Shown here: one piece after another, positions 62,149 through 64,000 of the stretch
Layout: each line of letters begins with the position of its first letter
Position numbering within the stretch: position 1 is the stretch's first letter
Assembly (NCBI RefSeq): GCF_041435095.1
Contig: NZ_CP108025.1
Coordinates: 1,426,001-1,490,000, forward strand
Length of the DNA: 64,000 bases
Direction of reading: 5' to 3'
Origin: Kitasatospora sp. NBC_00315
Lineage (GTDB): Bacteria; Actinomycetota; Actinomycetes; Streptomycetales; Streptomycetaceae
Position numbers and translations under genes: made by a program
The notes under the pieces: generated by a model
What the model saw: the letters and a program-made list of their open reading frames with translations, nothing else
The model's database searches: none
What the model was told of the DNA's origin: nothing

Positions 62149-63231
62149 ATGGTCCGCGCCGCCCTGCTCACCGCTGTCGGCAGCCCGCTGGAACTGGTCG
62201 AGATCGAGCTGCCCGCCCCCGGCCCCGGCCAGGTCAGGGTGAAGCTGGCCGCCGCCGGCGTCTGCCACTCCGACCTCTCGCTGGCCACCGGCGTGCTGCG
62301 CACCGCCACCCCCGTGGTGCTCGGCCACGAGGGAGCCGGCACCGTCACGGAGGTCGGCGAGGGCGTGCTCTCGTTCCGCCCCGGTGACAGCGTCGTGCTC
62401 AACTGGGCTCCCGCCTGCTGGTCCTGCCACCTCTGCACGCTCGGCGAACCGTGGCTCTGCGAGAACTCCGGGGCCGGGTCCACCTCGACGTACGCCGCGC
62501 TGGCCGACGGCACCGGCGTCCACCCGGGCCTGGGCGTGGCCGCCTTCGCCGAGGAGACGGTGGTCCCCGAGCGCGCCCTGATCCCGCTGCCGGACGGCGT
62601 ACCGCTGGACGCGGCGGCCCTGCTCGGCTGCGCGGTGCTCACCGGCTACGGCGCGGTGCACCACTCGGCGCGGGTGCGGGCCGGCGAGTCGGTGGTGGTG
62701 TTCGGCCTCGGCGGGGTGGGCCTCGCGGTGCTCCAGGCCGCCCGGATCGCGGGGGCCGGCCGGATCATCGCGGTGGACGTCTCCGCGGAGAAGGAGGAGC
62801 TGGCCCGCCGGCACGGCGCGACCGGCTTCGTCCTCTCCGACGACGGCACGGCCAAGGCCGTCCGGCAGCTGACCGGCGGCCACGGCGCCGACCACGCCAT
62901 CGAGTGCGTCGGCCGGGGCGCCACCATCCGTACCGCGTGGTCCTCCACCCGGCGCGGCGGGCGCACCACCGTGGTCGGCATCGGCCGCAAGGACGACCTG
63001 GTCTCCTTCTCCGCCCTGGAGGTCTTCCACTTCGCCCGCACGCTCAGCGCCTGCGTCTACGGCAACAGCGACCCGGCGGTGGACGTCCCCGTGCTGGCCG
63101 AGCACGTCCGGGCCGGGCGGCTGGACCTGGAGTCGCTGATCACGGACCGGATCACGCTGGACGAGATCCCCGCCGCCTTCGAGCGGATGGCGGCCGGCAA
63201 GGGCGGCCGCTCACTGATCGTCTTCCCCTGA
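62149..63231 (+). CDS. Zinc-dependent alcohol dehydrogenase (class III-like)
   Basis: 360 aa, ATG 62149. Catalytic zinc ligands: Cys in CHSDLS (about residue 38), GHEGAG (about 61-66) and Cys in LLGCAVLTGYG (about 164-174). Structural zinc: four Cys in CWSCHLCTLGEPWLC (about residues 87-101). Cofactor loop FGLGGVGLAVLQAARIAGA. Close to actinobacterial mycothiol- or NDMA-dependent-type dehydrogenases in build. Co-transcribed with the aldehyde dehydrogenase. Confidence 0.92.
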   Translation: MVRAALLTAVGSPLELVEIELPAPGPGQVRVKLAAAGVCHSDLSLATGVLRTATPVVLGHEGAGTVTEVGEGVLSFRPGDSVVLNWAPACWSCHLCTLGEPWLCENSGAGSTSTYAALADGTGVHPGLGVAAFAEETVVPERALIPLPDGVPLDAAALLGCAVLTGYGAVHHSARVRAGESVVVFGLGGVGLAVLQAARIAGAGRIIAVDVSAEKEELARRHGATGFVLSDDGTAKAVRQLTGGHGADHAIECVGRGATIRTAWSSTRRGGRTTVVGIGRKDDLVSFSALEVFHFARTLSACVYGNSDPAVDVPVLAEHVRAGRLDLESLITDRITLDEIPAAFERMAAGKGGRSLIVFP

Positions 63232-63435
63232 CCGCCGCCCGCCGACCCGCCACGCGGACCCACTGCGCCGCCCACCGCGGTGATCCGCCGCGCTGACCCA
63301 TCGTGGTGATCCGCCGCGCCGTCCGGGTGACACTCCGGGCGGCGTGCGGCGGACGGGCCGGGCGCCGCTGCCAGCATGGCCGTGACCGGGAGCCGCGACC
63401 GGGCTCCGCCTCCCCGGGAGTGAGGAAGTGCCGCC

Positions 63436-63681
63436 ATGCGACTGCCCGTACGACTGCCCGCCGCCCCGCGTGCACGGCTGCGCGGCCTGCTGACCGCCCT
63501 GGGGACGGCGGCCCTCGTCCTGGGGGCCACCGCCCCCGCCGCGCTCGCGGACCAGCCCGCCGAGGCCCCCGAACAGTCCACGCTGATCGGTTGGTTCGCC
63601 TACGGCCCGCTGCCGGACGCCGGCGCCCCGCTGGCGCTCGTGCCCGCCTACGGACGCCCCGAACCGCGACCGGCCCGCTGA
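63436..63681 (+). CDS. Small secreted protein, hypothetical
   Basis: 81 aa, ATG 63436 with GAGGAAG upstream. A signal peptide covers about residues 1-38 (LLTALGTAALVLGATAPAALA), leaving a mature peptide of about 43 residues with IGWFAYGPLPDAGAPLALVPAYG. No Cys. Unrecognised. Confidence 0.55.
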   Translation: MRLPVRLPAAPRARLRGLLTALGTAALVLGATAPAALADQPAEAPEQSTLIGWFAYGPLPDAGAPLALVPAYGRPEPRPAR

Positions 63682-63871
63682 CGCCACACCACCGCGGCGC
63701 CGGGGAACCCGCCGAGGAACCCGCCGAGGAATGCGCCGGGACCGTGGCACGGCCGGGTGACGCGGCCGGAGGCGCAACCGCGGACGGGATCGCGGAGGGG
63801 ATCGGCCGCGACCGGCCGGCCCGCCGCGGGCGGCCGGCGGAGTACCGGCCGGCCCGCGGCGCGAGGCCGCG

Positions 63872-64000
63872 TCAGGACAGGTCGACGCCCGGGTAGAGCG
63901 GGAACCCGGCCAGCAGGTCGGCCGAACGCTTGGCGACCTCCTCGCGCAGCGCCGGATCCAGCACGTACTGGGCCTTGGAGGAGGCTCCGGCGGCCGTGGT
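63872..64000 (-). CDS. glyA: Serine hydroxymethyltransferase, C-terminus only
   Basis: The last 42 residues are visible on the minus strand; the rest lies beyond the window. The end [19 protein letters not shown] matches the usual SHMT ending (FPLYPG). SHMT makes glycine and methylene-tetrahydrofolate from serine with PLP. The call rests on a short segment. Confidence 0.7.
   Translation of the reverse strand, partial: TTAAGASSKAQYVLDPALREEVAKRSADLLAGFPLYPGVDLS

Noticed and set aside
1..64000. CRISPR array, rRNA genes or biosynthetic megasynthases
   Set aside because: No regularly spaced repeats of CRISPR type, no rRNA-like stretches and no PKS/NRPS motifs were seen.

Overview
The window is chromosomal DNA of a high-GC actinomycete, almost certainly Streptomyces or a close relative such as Kitasatospora. 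The grounds are pervasive GC-rich third codon positions, many GTG starts, an idi gene beside a nucleotidyltransferase/Fe-dehydrogenase pair, SpoIIE-type phosphatases, CBM13-tailed secreted glycosidases and the style of regulators. Genes are on both strands in short operons. No rRNA, CRISPR array, replication origin or biosynthetic megasynthase gene is visible.

Layout. 1-3.5 kb: lipid/isoprenoid genes (G1P-dehydrogenase-like partial gene, nucleotidyltransferase, idi) and an anti-sigma-type ATPase. 4-7 kb: tRNA-Leu(GAG), a large serine recombinase and a complete IS630-family insertion, which together look like the remnant of an integrated element. 7.4-28.8 kb: a polysaccharide-use island holding an RbsACB-type sugar transporter, two GH43 exo-beta-1,3-galactanases, a GH30 beta-1,6-galactanase, a LacI regulator, a CUT1 transporter, an intracellular GH35 beta-galactosidase, a DeoR regulator and phosphoglucomutase. 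28.8-34 kb: decayed genes, a small secreted protein flanked by 21-bp repeats, an orphan solute-binding protein and a Gfo/Idh/MocA oxidoreductase. 34.6-43.3 kb: a multidomain SpoIIE phosphatase/kinase, a Tat-exported phospholipase C carrying a galactose-binding-type F5/8 domain, and a second SpoIIE phosphatase. 43.5-52.7 kb: small hypothetical proteins, GNAT, TetR/SDR divergent pair, quinone oxidoreductase, VOC protein and an unusual multicopper oxidase. 52.8-63.2 kb: a CBM3-GH16 glucanase, then a GH20 hexosaminidase in an operon with a CUT1 transporter under a divergent GntR regulator, then aldehyde and alcohol dehydrogenases. The right edge holds the C-terminus of a probable serine hydroxymethyltransferase.

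How it works together. The 12-29 kb enzymes fit degradation of plant type II arabinogalactan (the glycan of arabinogalactan proteins): secreted exo-beta-1,3-galactanases and a beta-1,6-galactanase cut the polymer, CUT1 and Rbs-type importers take up products, and cytosolic GH35 and Pgm feed central metabolism. Five promoters across about 26 kb share one module: a TTGAC -35 box, in four of them a (G/A)(A/G)(A/G)ACT -10 box 17-18 bp later, and a 14-bp LacI-type palindrome (TGTTNGCGNNAACA) just after the predicted transcription start. One of them drives the phospholipase C gene, which suggests that the regulon extends to lipid cleavage, perhaps of the GPI anchor of arabinogalactan proteins (inference). 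Several of these genes also appear to have leaders of about 400 nt.
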